From NCBI GenBank assembly GCA_013816805.1, contig JACDDS010000001.1:18501-82500 (forward strand): a stretch of DNA of 64,000 nucleotides, written 5' to 3'. The notes beneath the pieces are model-generated. The model did not search any database. It had not been told where the DNA came from and saw nothing but the letters and a program-made list of their open reading frames with translations. The DNA comes from Chitinophagales bacterium. Its GTDB lineage: Bacteria > Bacteroidota > Bacteroidia > Chitinophagales > UBA10324. Numbering within the stretch: the first letter of the stretch is position 1; the number at the start of each line of letters is the position of its first letter. Positions 1 through 8,987 of the stretch are shown one piece after another. The position numbers and the translations under genes were made by a program.

Positions 1-1
1 G

Positions 2-439
2 ATCACCAGCGGACGAAGGATTAATGATGATATGGGTCCTTACATTGCCCGCCGTACCGTACAGCTGCTTACACAGGCTGGCAAAGATCCCGGGAAATCG
101 AAGGTGCTGGTGATGGGAGCTACTTTCAAAGAAAATGTTACCGATATCCGAAATTCGAAAGTCGTTGATCTGGTAAATGAATTAAAGCAGTTTAGCGTGA
201 ATGTGGAAGTTACTGATCCTTATGCTTCTTCAGCCGAAGTGCTTCACGAATATGGCTTTTCTCTTGTTTCAGAAATTGCGAATAACTATGATGCTGTGAT
301 TGTTGCAGTAAGCCATCGAGAATACCGCGAATTTAATGAGGCGTACTTTCTTTCTATCACTACACCTAACGCCATCGTTATAGATGTGAAAGGTATTTTG
401 AGGAAAAAAATTGAAACCCTGATATACTGGTCTCTTTAG
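2..439 (+). CDS. UDP-N-acetylhexosamine 6-dehydrogenase, C-terminal part (5' end outside window)
   Basis: The frame is open from the window edge, reading ITSGRRINDDMGPYIA before the first internal Met, so the gene starts upstream. This is the C-terminal UDP-binding domain of the UDP-glucose/GDP-mannose dehydrogenase family; GRRINDDMG and the VLVMGATFKENVTDIRNSK block are typical of the TviB/WbpO/WbpA branch, which makes UDP-N-acetylhexosaminuronic acids by two NAD-dependent oxidations. The catalytic Cys domain is not in the window, so the exact substrate is not readable. The WbpP/TviC-like epimerase at 4270 is its natural partner and suggests a UDP-GalNAcA or related product. Family call is firm; substrate is inference. 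Confidence 0.85.
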   Translation: MTSGRRINDDMGPYIARRTVQLLTQAGKDPGKSKVLVMGATFKENVTDIRNSKVVDLVNELKQFSVNVEVTDPYASSAEVLHEYGFSLVSEIANNYDAVIVAVSHREYREFNEAYFLSITTPNAIVIDVKGILRKKIETLIYWSL

Positions 440-492
440 TATTAAATTCGGAAATTCAAACACATAATCAGTTATCAATAAATTCAATAAAA

Positions 493-1563
493 GTGGAAGA
501 GCGAAGAAAAATTTTAATTACCGGCGGGGCAGGCTTCATCGGTTCCCATGTAGTCAGGCTATTTTTAAGGAATTATCCCGATTACCAGGTTTTCAATCTT
601 GATAAATTAACCTACGCGGGAAATCTTGAAAACCTGTGTGATTTAGAAGATACATCCAATTATCATTTTATCAGGGGTGATATTGTGGATGAAAGTTTTG
701 TTCGTAAATTATTTGAAGAGTTCCGGTTTGATAGTGTAATTCACCTGGCTGCAGAAAGTCATGTAGATCGTTCTATCTTTTCACCAATGGATTTTATAGC
801 GACCAATATTGTGGGCACGGTAAACCTGCTGAATGCCGCCAAATCGATCTGGCTTAATCCTCAATCATCAGTTCAGAATCCAAGATTTCACCACGTTTCT
901 ACAGATGAGGTTTTTGGTTCCTTACCTGGAGAAGGATATTTTAATGAGGAAACCAAATATGATCCCCGTTCCCCCTATTCAGCTTCAAAAGCCAGTGCCG
1001 ACCACCTGGTTCGTGCTTACATGCATACTTATGGTTTACCCATTATTATTACCAACTGCTCAAATAACTATGGTCCTTTTCAGTTTCCTGAGAAGCTGAT
1101 ACCGCTTGCCATTAATAATATCAGGAATAATAGGCCGGTACCTGTTTATGCAAATGGAGAAAATATTCGTGACTGGCTTTTTGTTGAAGATCATGCTGAA
1201 GCAATTGACCTTGTATTCCACAAAGCAGCTACAGGCAGTAATTATAATATCGGCGGCTTTAATGAATGGAAAAATATTGACCTTGTTCTCCTGCTTTGCA
1301 GGATTATGGATGAAAAGCTTGGTCAACCCGAAGGTACCAGTGAAAAGCTGATAACATTTGTAAAGGATCGCGCAGGTCATGATTTGAGATATGCTATCGA
1401 TGCAACAAAAATTTCGGAAGATCTTGGATGGAAACCATCGGTTACATTCGAGGAAGGCTTGCGGAAAACCGTAGACTGGTATCTGGAAAATGAATTATGG
1501 CTTAACCACGTAACCACAGGAGAATACCAGAAGTATTATCAGCAACAGTATCACCAGCGGTAA
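493..1563 (+). CDS. rfbB: dTDP-glucose 4,6-dehydratase
   Basis: This 356-residue extended short-chain dehydrogenase has the usual RmlB length. The N-terminal Rossmann motif is GGAGFIGSH (about residues 11-19), the catalytic TDEVFG motif lies near residue 140, and Tyr162 and Lys166 form the YSASK catalytic pair. It converts dTDP-glucose to dTDP-4-keto-6-deoxyglucose, the entry to rhamnose and other deoxysugars. The start is a GTG; no ATG exists upstream of the Rossmann strand. No rmlA, rmlC or rmlD is in the window, so partner enzymes must lie elsewhere. It sits 53 bases after the dehydrogenase gene in the polysaccharide locus. Confidence 0.93.
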   Translation: MEERRKILITGGAGFIGSHVVRLFLRNYPDYQVFNLDKLTYAGNLENLCDLEDTSNYHFIRGDIVDESFVRKLFEEFRFDSVIHLAAESHVDRSIFSPMDFIATNIVGTVNLLNAAKSIWLNPQSSVQNPRFHHVSTDEVFGSLPGEGYFNEETKYDPRSPYSASKASADHLVRAYMHTYGLPIIITNCSNNYGPFQFPEKLIPLAINNIRNNRPVPVYANGENIRDWLFVEDHAEAIDLVFHKAATGSNYNIGGFNEWKNIDLVLLLCRIMDEKLGQPEGTSEKLITFVKDRAGHDLRYAIDATKISEDLGWKPSVTFEEGLRKTVDWYLENELWLNHVTTGEYQKYYQQQYHQR

Positions 1564-1608
1564 TTGCGGACTTGGATTGTCCATTGCATTACACCTGATC
1601 TAATTTAT

Positions 1609-2496
1609 ATGCGGCGATTCACAATATTTTTAGCTTTATTTTTTTCGATTGAAAAATCTTTAGGGCAGATTTACACTGTGCCCTTTGCGCAGGTGCAACC
1701 TGCCTGGGTTTTTCCTTTGTGGTTTGAAGATGGAAGTGGAGCAAAGGATACATTGTATTTCTGTTATGATCCAACGGCAAGCACCGGACCACCGCTCGAT
1801 ACTTTGATGGGAGAAATAAGACATATTATGGATACAAGTAAGTTTAATGTCTATTTTGATTGCAGTTTTTCTATAGATTTCAGTGTACTAAAAGTCAAGA
1901 TTGATAGTGCAGATTTAGCTAAAGATATTTGTGTATGGAAAGCATACTTGCCACTAAAGATTAAATGGGATAGAACACTTTTCTACAGCGATTCTCTTCC
2001 CTATCCGGATCAATCTCCGGCTCCACGAGCTGAGGGACATTTTTTCTTTGATTTACCTACCGCTTCATTAGATCCTGAACCAAATTGTCTCAGTCCAATA
2101 TTAATGACTGATTCTACAATAACAAGTTTTGATTGTTACGCCACAGATAGCATTATACTTGGGGGTGGCTTTTCTATTATGAACTTTACTCTTGCAGCTT
2201 GGCAGGGAAGGCCATTGAATACGGGTACCGGGATAAGCAACTCTAAAGTAATCGAAGGTTTACAGATATACCCAAATATTATTTCAAGAATGGTTATTAT
2301 TGATAATCAAAAGTCAAACTCTTACTCTTATTTAATCATGAATGCGTCCGGAGAAACTATTCTAAAGGGAATCATTTCTCCTGTAACAAAAACTTTCATT
2401 TATGTTGATGATTGGAATGCTGGCTTATATCTGCTACAAAGTATTAATCATGCAACTGGGAAAAATCTTTCCTTCAAACTTTTGAAGCCAAACTAA
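1609..2496 (+). CDS. Secreted protein with weak T9SS-type C-terminal domain, paralogue of the gene at 3038
   Basis: The ATG at 1609 is chosen because it begins a clean signal peptide (MRRFTIFLALFF, cleavage after SLGQ); the frame is open further upstream to a TTG. The mature protein starts with a YTVPxAQVQPAWVFPLWFED block shared almost word for word with the product at 3038. The last 80 residues (LQIYPNIIS, ASGETILKG, WNAGLYLLQS) resemble a type IX secretion sorting domain, though the usual YPNP is YPNI. The middle has no family I recognise. It is probably an exported cell-surface or secreted protein; its role is unknown. Confidence 0.7.
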   Translation: MRRFTIFLALFFSIEKSLGQIYTVPFAQVQPAWVFPLWFEDGSGAKDTLYFCYDPTASTGPPLDTLMGEIRHIMDTSKFNVYFDCSFSIDFSVLKVKIDSADLAKDICVWKAYLPLKIKWDRTLFYSDSLPYPDQSPAPRAEGHFFFDLPTASLDPEPNCLSPILMTDSTITSFDCYATDSIILGGGFSIMNFTLAAWQGRPLNTGTGISNSKVIEGLQIYPNIISRMVIIDNQKSNSYSYLIMNASGETILKGIISPVTKTFIYVDDWNAGLYLLQSINHATGKNLSFKLLKPN

Positions 2497-2502
2497 CTTC
2501 CA

Positions 2503-2598
2503 ATGAAAAAACTACTTAACCTCTCCATCTCACTATTGTTAGCCGTTATTTCTTTTGCTCCCCGCAGCTTCACTCCAAGCAGAGCAATTCGTGATTGA
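2503..2598 (+). pseudogene. Signal-peptide stub of a lost secreted-protein gene
   Basis: An ATG seven bases after the preceding stop opens a 31-residue frame that looks like a signal peptide (MKKLLNLSISLLLAVISFAP) and then stops. No continuation is recognisable in the following 420 bases in any frame, so I read it as the 5' remnant of a deleted exported protein. It could instead be a random short ORF. Confidence 0.35.
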
Positions 2599-2918
2599 AG
2601 GGGAAGCTGCGGCATTCAAGGTACTCATACTAAGTCTTTGTAAATGTGTAATCACAACAGAAAGGTTGCTGTGCCTCATAGAATCTTGCCTAAGAATATA
2701 TGAAATCATACAGTGCCGTTATTTCAAATAAAAGGAGCCATTGCAGACAGGTGAACGTGATAAAATAGACATGATGGCTTTCGGAACATGTAGTTCGTGT
2801 TGTCAATTTTTTCCTTAAAATAAGGTGGTACTGTGATTATGCAATTTTACTCCCTATCTTTTTTCTGCAGCTTCCTCCACTATTGCCCAAAGGCGCTCCG
2901 GAGTGAAGCCGCAGGGGA
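2559..2918. repeat. Short GC-rich inverted repeats in a gene-free stretch (2499-3037)
   Basis: The 541-base gap between the paralogues holds three related GC-rich segments. Bases 2562-2571 (CCGCAGCTTC) are the exact reverse complement of 2603-2612. A longer arm, 2559-2576, returns inverted with one substitution and one indel at 2900-2918 (GGAGTGAAGCCGCAGGGGA). They stand out against the AT-rich surroundings. They may be ends of a small non-autonomous element or copies of a genomic repeat; no transposase is visible. Apart from these and the signal-peptide stub I see nothing in this gap. Confidence 0.45.
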
Positions 2919-3037
2919 AGAGTAGCACTTACAGCAGATGGCTAACAACTAACAATTAAGATGGAAATTTAACTGATTCAATGCACAAAACAATTATATA
3001 AATCAGTTAAATCTGTAGCTTGAAAGAAATTTCAAGG

Positions 3038-3940
3038 ATGAAGAAAATATTTCTCCTCTTTCCGCTTATTTTCCTTAGCAAAATTTTATTAGCCCAGGTT
3101 TACACCGTGCCAGGGGCACAAGTACAGCCAGCATGGGTTTTCCCTTTGTGGTTTGAAGATGGTAGCGGAGCAAAGGATACAATTTACTATTGCTATGATC
3201 CTACTGCGGATAATTTTGGAATTAGCGAAGATACAGTATTCGGTGAAAGATTCTTGGAAGAAGACACTTTATCTTTTTTTGTATCGATGTCAGATTTAAG
3301 CAATCCAAACCAAGATATTGCAATAAAGGTAGGAGTAAAAAATGAATTACCTTCTGGAAATATTTATGCCAATAAAGCCAAGCTGCCTTTTAAAATTAAG
3401 TGGGATAAGAACCTTTTTTATGATTCTATATTATTAACTATTCCAGTAACAGATCGATTACCTTATCCGTTGTTTCAAATTGACGTTGAATGTGGTGATT
3501 TTGATCCTGATTATAATAACTGCCCTACGAGTTATCCTTTAATTTTTGTTCCTGAAGATCCTATAGGTTGTTGTCCAAATGGGTTTTTTACTGATAGCTT
3601 TACTTTTATTGGCGATACCGTCGGCCCTCAAAGTTATTTAGCAACGAACTTTTCACTTATTTTTTCGGAGCTGCACATCCCTTTAGGCATTTCTGTAATT
3701 CAAAATAAAGACACCATCTTTGTTTATCCAAATCCTGCAACTGGTTTATTACACCTTAACATCCCTGCGACCAATTCAGGTCTTCTGCAGACTTATAATT
3801 CAAGCGGAAAATTAATTCAATCGTTAATAGCAGATAAAAAAGAATTGGAGATTGATGTCTCTTACTTATCTTCTGGAATTTATATGATCCAGTTTTTTGA
3901 TAATCATCACCGTTATTTCAATAAATTTATTAAGCTATAA
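3038..3940 (+). CDS. Secreted T9SS cargo protein, paralogue of the gene at 1609
   Basis: The 300-residue product begins with a signal peptide (MKKIFLLFPLIFLSKILLAQ) from the ATG at 3038; a TTG six codons upstream is less likely. The mature start repeats the YTVPGAQVQPAWVFPLWFED block of its neighbour, followed by SGAKDT and a CYDPTA motif. The C-terminus is a good type IX secretion sorting domain: VYPNPATG, a central NSSGKLIQS turn, then LSSGIYMIQF. The body domain is not recognised. The pair looks like a tandem duplication whose middle regions have diverged; several Cys residues occur only in this copy. Confidence 0.75.
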   Translation: MKKIFLLFPLIFLSKILLAQVYTVPGAQVQPAWVFPLWFEDGSGAKDTIYYCYDPTADNFGISEDTVFGERFLEEDTLSFFVSMSDLSNPNQDIAIKVGVKNELPSGNIYANKAKLPFKIKWDKNLFYDSILLTIPVTDRLPYPLFQIDVECGDFDPDYNNCPTSYPLIFVPEDPIGCCPNGFFTDSFTFIGDTVGPQSYLATNFSLIFSELHIPLGISVIQNKDTIFVYPNPATGLLHLNIPATNSGLLQTYNSSGKLIQSLIADKKELEIDVSYLSSGIYMIQFFDNHHRYFNKFIKL

Positions 3941-3951
3941 ACAAAACATTT

Positions 3952-4194
3952 ATGAAAAAAACTCTTCTTTTAGGTGTATCTATATAATTGTTTGCTCTCC
4001 TTTGTCGGCACAGACCGTTGCAAACGGATATACGATACCCACAGTAGGAACAACCAAGCTTTTATAATTTGTTCAAGTTGATTATAGTGCTGTGCCTTGT
4101 ATGGACAGTTATACTACTCCTGTTTGATTAGCTCCGTTGGGATTTATTCAAGCATTTACAGCATTAAGCACATAGCCATTGGTGATTCAGAGAT
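3952..4194 (+). pseudogene. Decayed secreted-protein gene
   Basis: An ATG 12 bases after the preceding stop starts MKKTLLLGVSI and hits a stop. In another frame the sequence continues as a signal-peptide end and mature start (SAQTVANGYTIPTVGTT), and later fragments (FVQVDYSAVPCMDSYTTPV) are interrupted by further stops. The pattern of a signal peptide split over frames and followed by broken coding text indicates a pseudogene, perhaps of another secreted protein of this cluster. The stretch 3941-4269 holds nothing else I can support. Confidence 0.55.
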
Positions 4195-4269
4195 TTATTT
4201 AACCTATAACAAAAATTGCTTCGTGCGTTTGAGGCAGTATCTTCGCAGCGCTTCGTAATGACGTGCGGC

Positions 4270-5253
4270 ATGTACGAGATACCCTTTCACTCCAAACCCC
4301 TTTCTGAATTATCATTTCTGGTAACCGGAGGTGCCGGCTTTATTGGCTCGCATCTCGTAGAGTATTTATTAAAGTATAAAGCGAAGAAGGTTCGCGTGCT
4401 GGATAATCTGCTTACCGGCAAGAAAGAAAATGTGGAGCTGTTTAGCGGCCAGCCAGGTTATGAATTTCTCAATGGTGATATCCGTGATTATGAAACCTGC
4501 CTCAGAGCTTGTGAAGGAACAGACTTTATTTTCCATGAGGCCGCGCTGGGTTCGGTGCAGCGATCAATAAAAGATCCCATTCAATCTCATAATATTAATG
4601 CAACAGGGTTCATAAATATTCTATGGTCTGCAAAGGCATCGGGTGTAAGAAGAATCGTCTTTGCTTCTTCCTCATCCGTGTATGGTGATCATACTTTTCT
4701 GCCTAAAAAAGAAGATATTATTGGCAATCCTCTTTCACCCTATGCAGTTACGAAGTTGTCCAATGAACAATATGCCATGTTGTTTTCTTCATTGTACAGC
4801 ATGGAAATAATTGGCCTCCGGTATTTTAATATTTTTGGCCCAAGGCAGGATCCCAATGGCCCATATGCAGCAGTAATACCGGCTTTTATTCGGGACCTGT
4901 TAAATGATGTTTCTCCTGTTATCTATGGCGATGGCACTCAAACCCGTGACTTTACTTTTGTAGAGAATGCAGTACAGGCAAATATTCAGGCAATACTCAC
5001 CCAGGATAAATATGCAATAAACCAGGTGTACAACATTGCAGCAGGGGAGCCTTTTTCTGTGCTTGAGTTGGTTGATATTCTTAAAAATATGTTAATAAAA
5101 AACATTTCTCCCCGATTCTTATCTGCCCGAAAAGGAGATATTTTACATTCGTATGCTGATATTTCAAAAGCACGACAGTATTTAAAATATCGACCTGATG
5201 TAAATTTAAATACAGGTTTGCGTGTGCTTACAGAACATATTCAGAAGTTCTGA
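4270..5253 (+). CDS. UDP-N-acetylglucosamine C4-epimerase-like SDR (WbpP/TviC family)
   Basis: A 327-residue extended SDR. I chose the ATG at 4270 (MYEIPFHSK), which gives the N-terminal length usual for WbpP-type epimerases; ATG 4258 is possible. Motifs are GGAGFIGSH near residue 17, SSSSVYG near 135, the YAVTK catalytic pair (Tyr158, Lys162) and RYFNIFGPRQDPNGPY, which is characteristic of this branch. It would interconvert UDP-GlcNAc and UDP-GalNAc or their uronic acids. With the dehydrogenase at the window start it forms the pair that makes UDP-N-acetylgalactosaminuronate in Vi-antigen and O-antigen pathways. Substrate is inferred. Confidence 0.85.
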   Translation: MYEIPFHSKPLSELSFLVTGGAGFIGSHLVEYLLKYKAKKVRVLDNLLTGKKENVELFSGQPGYEFLNGDIRDYETCLRACEGTDFIFHEAALGSVQRSIKDPIQSHNINATGFINILWSAKASGVRRIVFASSSSVYGDHTFLPKKEDIIGNPLSPYAVTKLSNEQYAMLFSSLYSMEIIGLRYFNIFGPRQDPNGPYAAVIPAFIRDLLNDVSPVIYGDGTQTRDFTFVENAVQANIQAILTQDKYAINQVYNIAAGEPFSVLELVDILKNMLIKNISPRFLSARKGDILHSYADISKARQYLKYRPDVNLNTGLRVLTEHIQKF

Positions 5254-5335
5254 AATGTAGTTCCAGTCAATGATTTGAATACTTTTTGAATACTTATAAA
5301 AGATAACGATATTTATCAAAATAGAAAACTAATCC

Positions 5336-5343
5336 TATTTTTG
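5336..5343 (+). promoter_or_regulatory. Bacteroidota -7 element TATTTTTG for the exporter operon
   Basis: The octamer matches TAnnTTTG and lies 22 bases before the ATG at 5366. Because transcription would start near 5350, the GTG at 5345 cannot serve well as start codon, which supports the ATG. No convincing -33 TTG is seen. Confidence 0.5.
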
Positions 5344-5365
5344 CGTGCTTATTAAAAAACCATCC

Positions 5366-7801
5366 ATGAAATTGTTTATGCGATTATTATTATTATTTAT
5401 TTTATTTGGTCGCTTCACCTTTGCCCAACAGCCTTCTACACTCACACAACAGTCACAAGATCCTGCAAATGCACCTTCTACATCCGGATATTTTCAACAG
5501 GGAATCTCTACCAATATAGCAACTATGCAGCTGCTGGGTATCAATCCTACCGATGCTCAAAATGCAAAAAAGCAAATTAAAACAGATGGTACCGGAACCC
5601 CTGCGGGCACAACGCCGGCTTCAACACAAACCACTACCGGATTATCTAATCAGCCACAGCCAACAGCCACGCCTACAGTTACTCCATCTTCTGTTCAGCA
5701 TGTAATGCCACCTGCTTCGGTAACGGATACTGCCAGCGGATTAATTTCTGATACTGCAAGGCTTCCTACGTCTGACATTTTTGGGATGGCCTTTTTCAGG
5801 AATAAGACCATCACTATGTTTTCCAAATCTACAGATGCGCAGGCTATGGGAAATTATATTATAGGTTTGGGAGACCAGATAAGTATAAATGTTTGGGGGT
5901 ACTCCAGCTTTAGCGGTTCTTATACAGTTGATGAAGGAGGGTCTATTTTCCCCCAGGGTGTAGGCAAAATTTATGTTAAAGGATTAACGCTCGATAAAGC
6001 AAAGCAGCTGATAAGAAGCAGGTTTGCTTCTTACCTCGATATGAAGAATTCGCAGATCGAGGTTACCATTGTTTACTCAAGAGTAATTACAGTTAATATC
6101 GTGGGTGAGGTATTCAATCCCGGATCTTATTCTATTCCTGCAACAAACACTGTTTTTAATGCCCTGCTGGCTTCTAATGGGCCTACTGATCTGGGTTCTT
6201 TGCGTAAAATTTATGTGAAACGCCAGGGCCAAACAGTGAGAACGCTGGATGTTTATGATTTTCTTCTGAACCCCCGGGCTAATTCGGATTATTTTCTTCA
6301 AAACAATGATTACATTTTTGTACCTCCTGTCGGAAAATTGATCAGCATCAGTGGTGAAGTAAAACGTCCCTTCCGCTATGAGCTTATAGAGGGGGAAGAT
6401 CTTAGCGATCTGCTCAATTACGCGGGTGGACTCACTGCTAAAGCCTATGGTGCATCTATACAGGTAAGGAGGTATATGGGTAACCAGCTAAAGCTTATTG
6501 ATGTAAATCTGGATAGTCTGACTAAATCAAAAGGTAAATATGAATTGCTGAACGGCGATGAGGTTTTTGTGAGTACGGTACCTTCTCAATTGTTTCAATT
6601 TGTAAAAATCAGTGGAGCAGTGATGCAGCCCGGGCAATTTAATTTTACGCAGGGAATGCGTATATCCGATGTTTTAAACAAATCGCATGGATTAAGAGAA
6701 GATGCTATAACAGACCGGGGTTATATTATTCGTAAAAATGATGATCTTACTTCTACCTATATTCCATTCAATCCTTCGAGTGTGGTCAGTAATTCAAAGT
6801 CCGCAGATAATGTTACACTCAAAAACCTGGATGAAGTTTATTTCTTTGACAGGAATACTTTTAACGATTCACTAAATGTAAATATTAGCGGCGCGGTTCA
6901 TCTTCCCGGCAAATATGCATATGCGAAAGGAATGACTTTAAACGACCTTATACTGGAATCAGGTGGGGTAAAAGCCGAAGCAGCAAATGCAAAAATTGAA
7001 ATTTCCCGATATACGGCCGTTGAAAATGGAGCTATGGTACCTGCCGTAGTTGGGTCAGTAATAGTAGGCAGTGATTTGTCTATTGACACAGCTGGAAGAG
7101 GATATTCGCTGCAGCCTTTCGATATGGTTTTTGTTCGTTCGGTTGCTACTATCGATTCTCAAAATATCGTGATGATAAAAGGAGAAGTATTGTATCCCGG
7201 GCAGTATTCTATGACAGATAAGGAAGAGAAGCTGGTGGATCTTATTCAGCGTGCCGGTGGACTTACACAATGGGCATCGCCTAATCGTGCAACACTGATA
7301 CGCGTAGAAGATGAGAGAGGCATTGTTTTTATGGAATTGGATAAGGCTATTCATGATCCTGATAGCAGGTATAACTTTATACTCCGGCCGGGTGATGTAA
7401 TAGAAGTTCCTTCCAGCAGTGACCTGGTGGCAATTTCAGGACAGATAAATTATCCTTTCAGAGATTCCAGCGGCGTAATCAATGCGCCGTATCATGCCGG
7501 GAAGCGTGCAAAGTTCTATATAAAAAAATATGGGCTTGGCTTTAATAAAGAAGCGAAACGCTCACACACTTATGTGATACAGCCTGGTCAGACACTGCAA
7601 GATCCGCACCGGTGGACATTTATTCGCATTTATCCAAAAGTACAGAGTGGCGCTTATGTTGTAGTTCCATTAAAGCCGCACGACAATACGCCCAAGCCAC
7701 CAGCTGCACCTGTTGATATAAATCAGATTATTGAAAGTGCAATGGTTAAGATAACCGGGCTTTTAACCTTATATGTACTGGTAACCCGAATTAATTTTTA
7801 A
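5366..7801 (+). CDS. Outer-membrane polysaccharide exporter with multiple SLBB domains (Wza-like)
   Basis: An 811-residue exporter of the OPX class. It has a signal peptide (MKLFMRLLLLFILFGRFTFA), a Thr/Pro/Gln-rich linker of about 100 residues, then a poly-export domain (YIIGLGDQISINVWGYSS, about residues 160-240). About six SLBB-type units follow, each starting with a [VI]xISGxVxxPG-like strand (near residues 243, 326, 415, 505, 601 and 687). E. coli Wza has about 380 residues and two SLBB units, so this is a long form, as is common in Bacteroidota. The C-terminal LLTLYVLVTRINF could be the outer-membrane segment. It heads a run with the Wzz-like and phosphatase genes. Confidence 0.9.
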   Translation: MKLFMRLLLLFILFGRFTFAQQPSTLTQQSQDPANAPSTSGYFQQGISTNIATMQLLGINPTDAQNAKKQIKTDGTGTPAGTTPASTQTTTGLSNQPQPTATPTVTPSSVQHVMPPASVTDTASGLISDTARLPTSDIFGMAFFRNKTITMFSKSTDAQAMGNYIIGLGDQISINVWGYSSFSGSYTVDEGGSIFPQGVGKIYVKGLTLDKAKQLIRSRFASYLDMKNSQIEVTIVYSRVITVNIVGEVFNPGSYSIPATNTVFNALLASNGPTDLGSLRKIYVKRQGQTVRTLDVYDFLLNPRANSDYFLQNNDYIFVPPVGKLISISGEVKRPFRYELIEGEDLSDLLNYAGGLTAKAYGASIQVRRYMGNQLKLIDVNLDSLTKSKGKYELLNGDEVFVSTVPSQLFQFVKISGAVMQPGQFNFTQGMRISDVLNKSHGLREDAITDRGYIIRKNDDLTSTYIPFNPSSVVSNSKSADNVTLKNLDEVYFFDRNTFNDSLNVNISGAVHLPGKYAYAKGMTLNDLILESGGVKAEAANAKIEISRYTAVENGAMVPAVVGSVIVGSDLSIDTAGRGYSLQPFDMVFVRSVATIDSQNIVMIKGEVLYPGQYSMTDKEEKLVDLIQRAGGLTQWASPNRATLIRVEDERGIVFMELDKAIHDPDSRYNFILRPGDVIEVPSSSDLVAISGQINYPFRDSSGVINAPYHAGKRAKFYIKKYGLGFNKEAKRSHTYVIQPGQTLQDPHRWTFIRIYPKVQSGAYVVVPLKPHDNTPKPPAAPVDINQIIESAMVKITGLLTLYVLVTRINF

Positions 7802-7822
7802 ACACAAAAATTTTCTTCCACA

Positions 7823-8983
7823 ATGGCTGCAGAAAACATAAGGCCTATTCAACCATATCAGGAGGATGAAGAAATTCATTTAGGGCCGCTTTGGAACAGC
7901 ATTAAGGATAGCTTTAAATATTTGTTAAGAAAGTGGTACTGGCTATTTGCCTGGATGGCTGCGTTTGCTCTATTAGCATGGGGATACACTATTTGGTATG
8001 GAAAAAAGTACATAGCCACTGGTACTTTTGCCGTGCAGGGTCAAAATGCGCAAAACACATTATTGGGAACGGCGTTGCAGTTCGCCGGTTCTGTAGGTAT
8101 TGGTACTTCCAGCCATTCACAGGGTTACGATAATAATTTTTTTGCGACCCTAATGCAGTCACAGCGGGTTATCAAAGAAGCAATGCTTCAAAAAGCAGTC
8201 TGCTTTAACAAGGAAGATTTGCTTGCCAACCATTATATAACATTGTATCACTGGAGAGAAGGAACTTTGCTGCATAAAGGGTGGAAAAAAGATCCTCATC
8301 TGAAAGATTTTACATTTAAAAATACAGACCTTGTTCAGTTATCCCCTCTGGAAGACAGTATCTTAACTGTTATCTATAGCAATATTGAAGATAACAACCT
8401 GGTAGTAACGTATGATGCCGCTTCCCCTTTTAATACTGCTACGTTTAATACCCGGGATATGGATTTTTCCCGAAATGCTATGAAAAAGCTGATTGATATA
8501 TCCGCTTCTTATTACATGGACAACATTTACCGTCTTAGCCGTGAAAATTTAAGCCTGGCTGATCGCCGGTTAGATTCTATTGCCAATGCTCTAAGACGGA
8601 CTGATTATACAGTAGCATCTATGAGAGATATTACTAATAATCTTATTCAGCAAAAAGGGGCTCTGCAATTAAATGCTGCTCAGCGCAATCAAAGCTTACT
8701 GAGCACACAATATACTTCAGCAATAAATAACCTGGAGCTTGCTAAGGTAACGCTCCTTTCAGATGCACCCATTTTGCAAATAATTGACGACCCTACGTTC
8801 TCTACTGCATTATCATTTGTCAGTTTGCCTCTTGCATTGATTATAGGTTCCATACTTGGTTTCTTCTTCGGTTCCATTTATCTTATTGTATCACGCACAG
8901 TAAAGGAATCTAACCGGAAAATTAAAGAACGGATGCATCTTTACGAGGAACAGATGAAGCATCAGGGATCTGCTACAGCCTGA
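7823..8983 (+). CDS. Wzz-type polysaccharide co-polymerase / chain-length determinant
   Basis: A 386-residue inner-membrane protein with the PCP layout: a short cytoplasmic N-terminus, TM1 at about residues 38-58 (WYWLFAWMAAFALLAWGYTI), a long periplasmic part with a helical region, and TM2 near 333-353 (LALIIGSILGFFFGSIYLIV), then a charged cytoplasmic tail. It would set polymer length and link the Wzy machine to the exporter encoded 21 bases upstream. There is no Walker A/B tyrosine-kinase domain after TM2, so if phosphorylation control exists the kinase is a separate protein. Confidence 0.85.
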   Translation: MAAENIRPIQPYQEDEEIHLGPLWNSIKDSFKYLLRKWYWLFAWMAAFALLAWGYTIWYGKKYIATGTFAVQGQNAQNTLLGTALQFAGSVGIGTSSHSQGYDNNFFATLMQSQRVIKEAMLQKAVCFNKEDLLANHYITLYHWREGTLLHKGWKKDPHLKDFTFKNTDLVQLSPLEDSILTVIYSNIEDNNLVVTYDAASPFNTATFNTRDMDFSRNAMKKLIDISASYYMDNIYRLSRENLSLADRRLDSIANALRRTDYTVASMRDITNNLIQQKGALQLNAAQRNQSLLSTQYTSAINNLELAKVTLLSDAPILQIIDDPTFSTALSFVSLPLALIIGSILGFFFGSIYLIVSRTVKESNRKIKERMHLYEEQMKHQGSATA

Positions 8984-8987
8984 CCAA

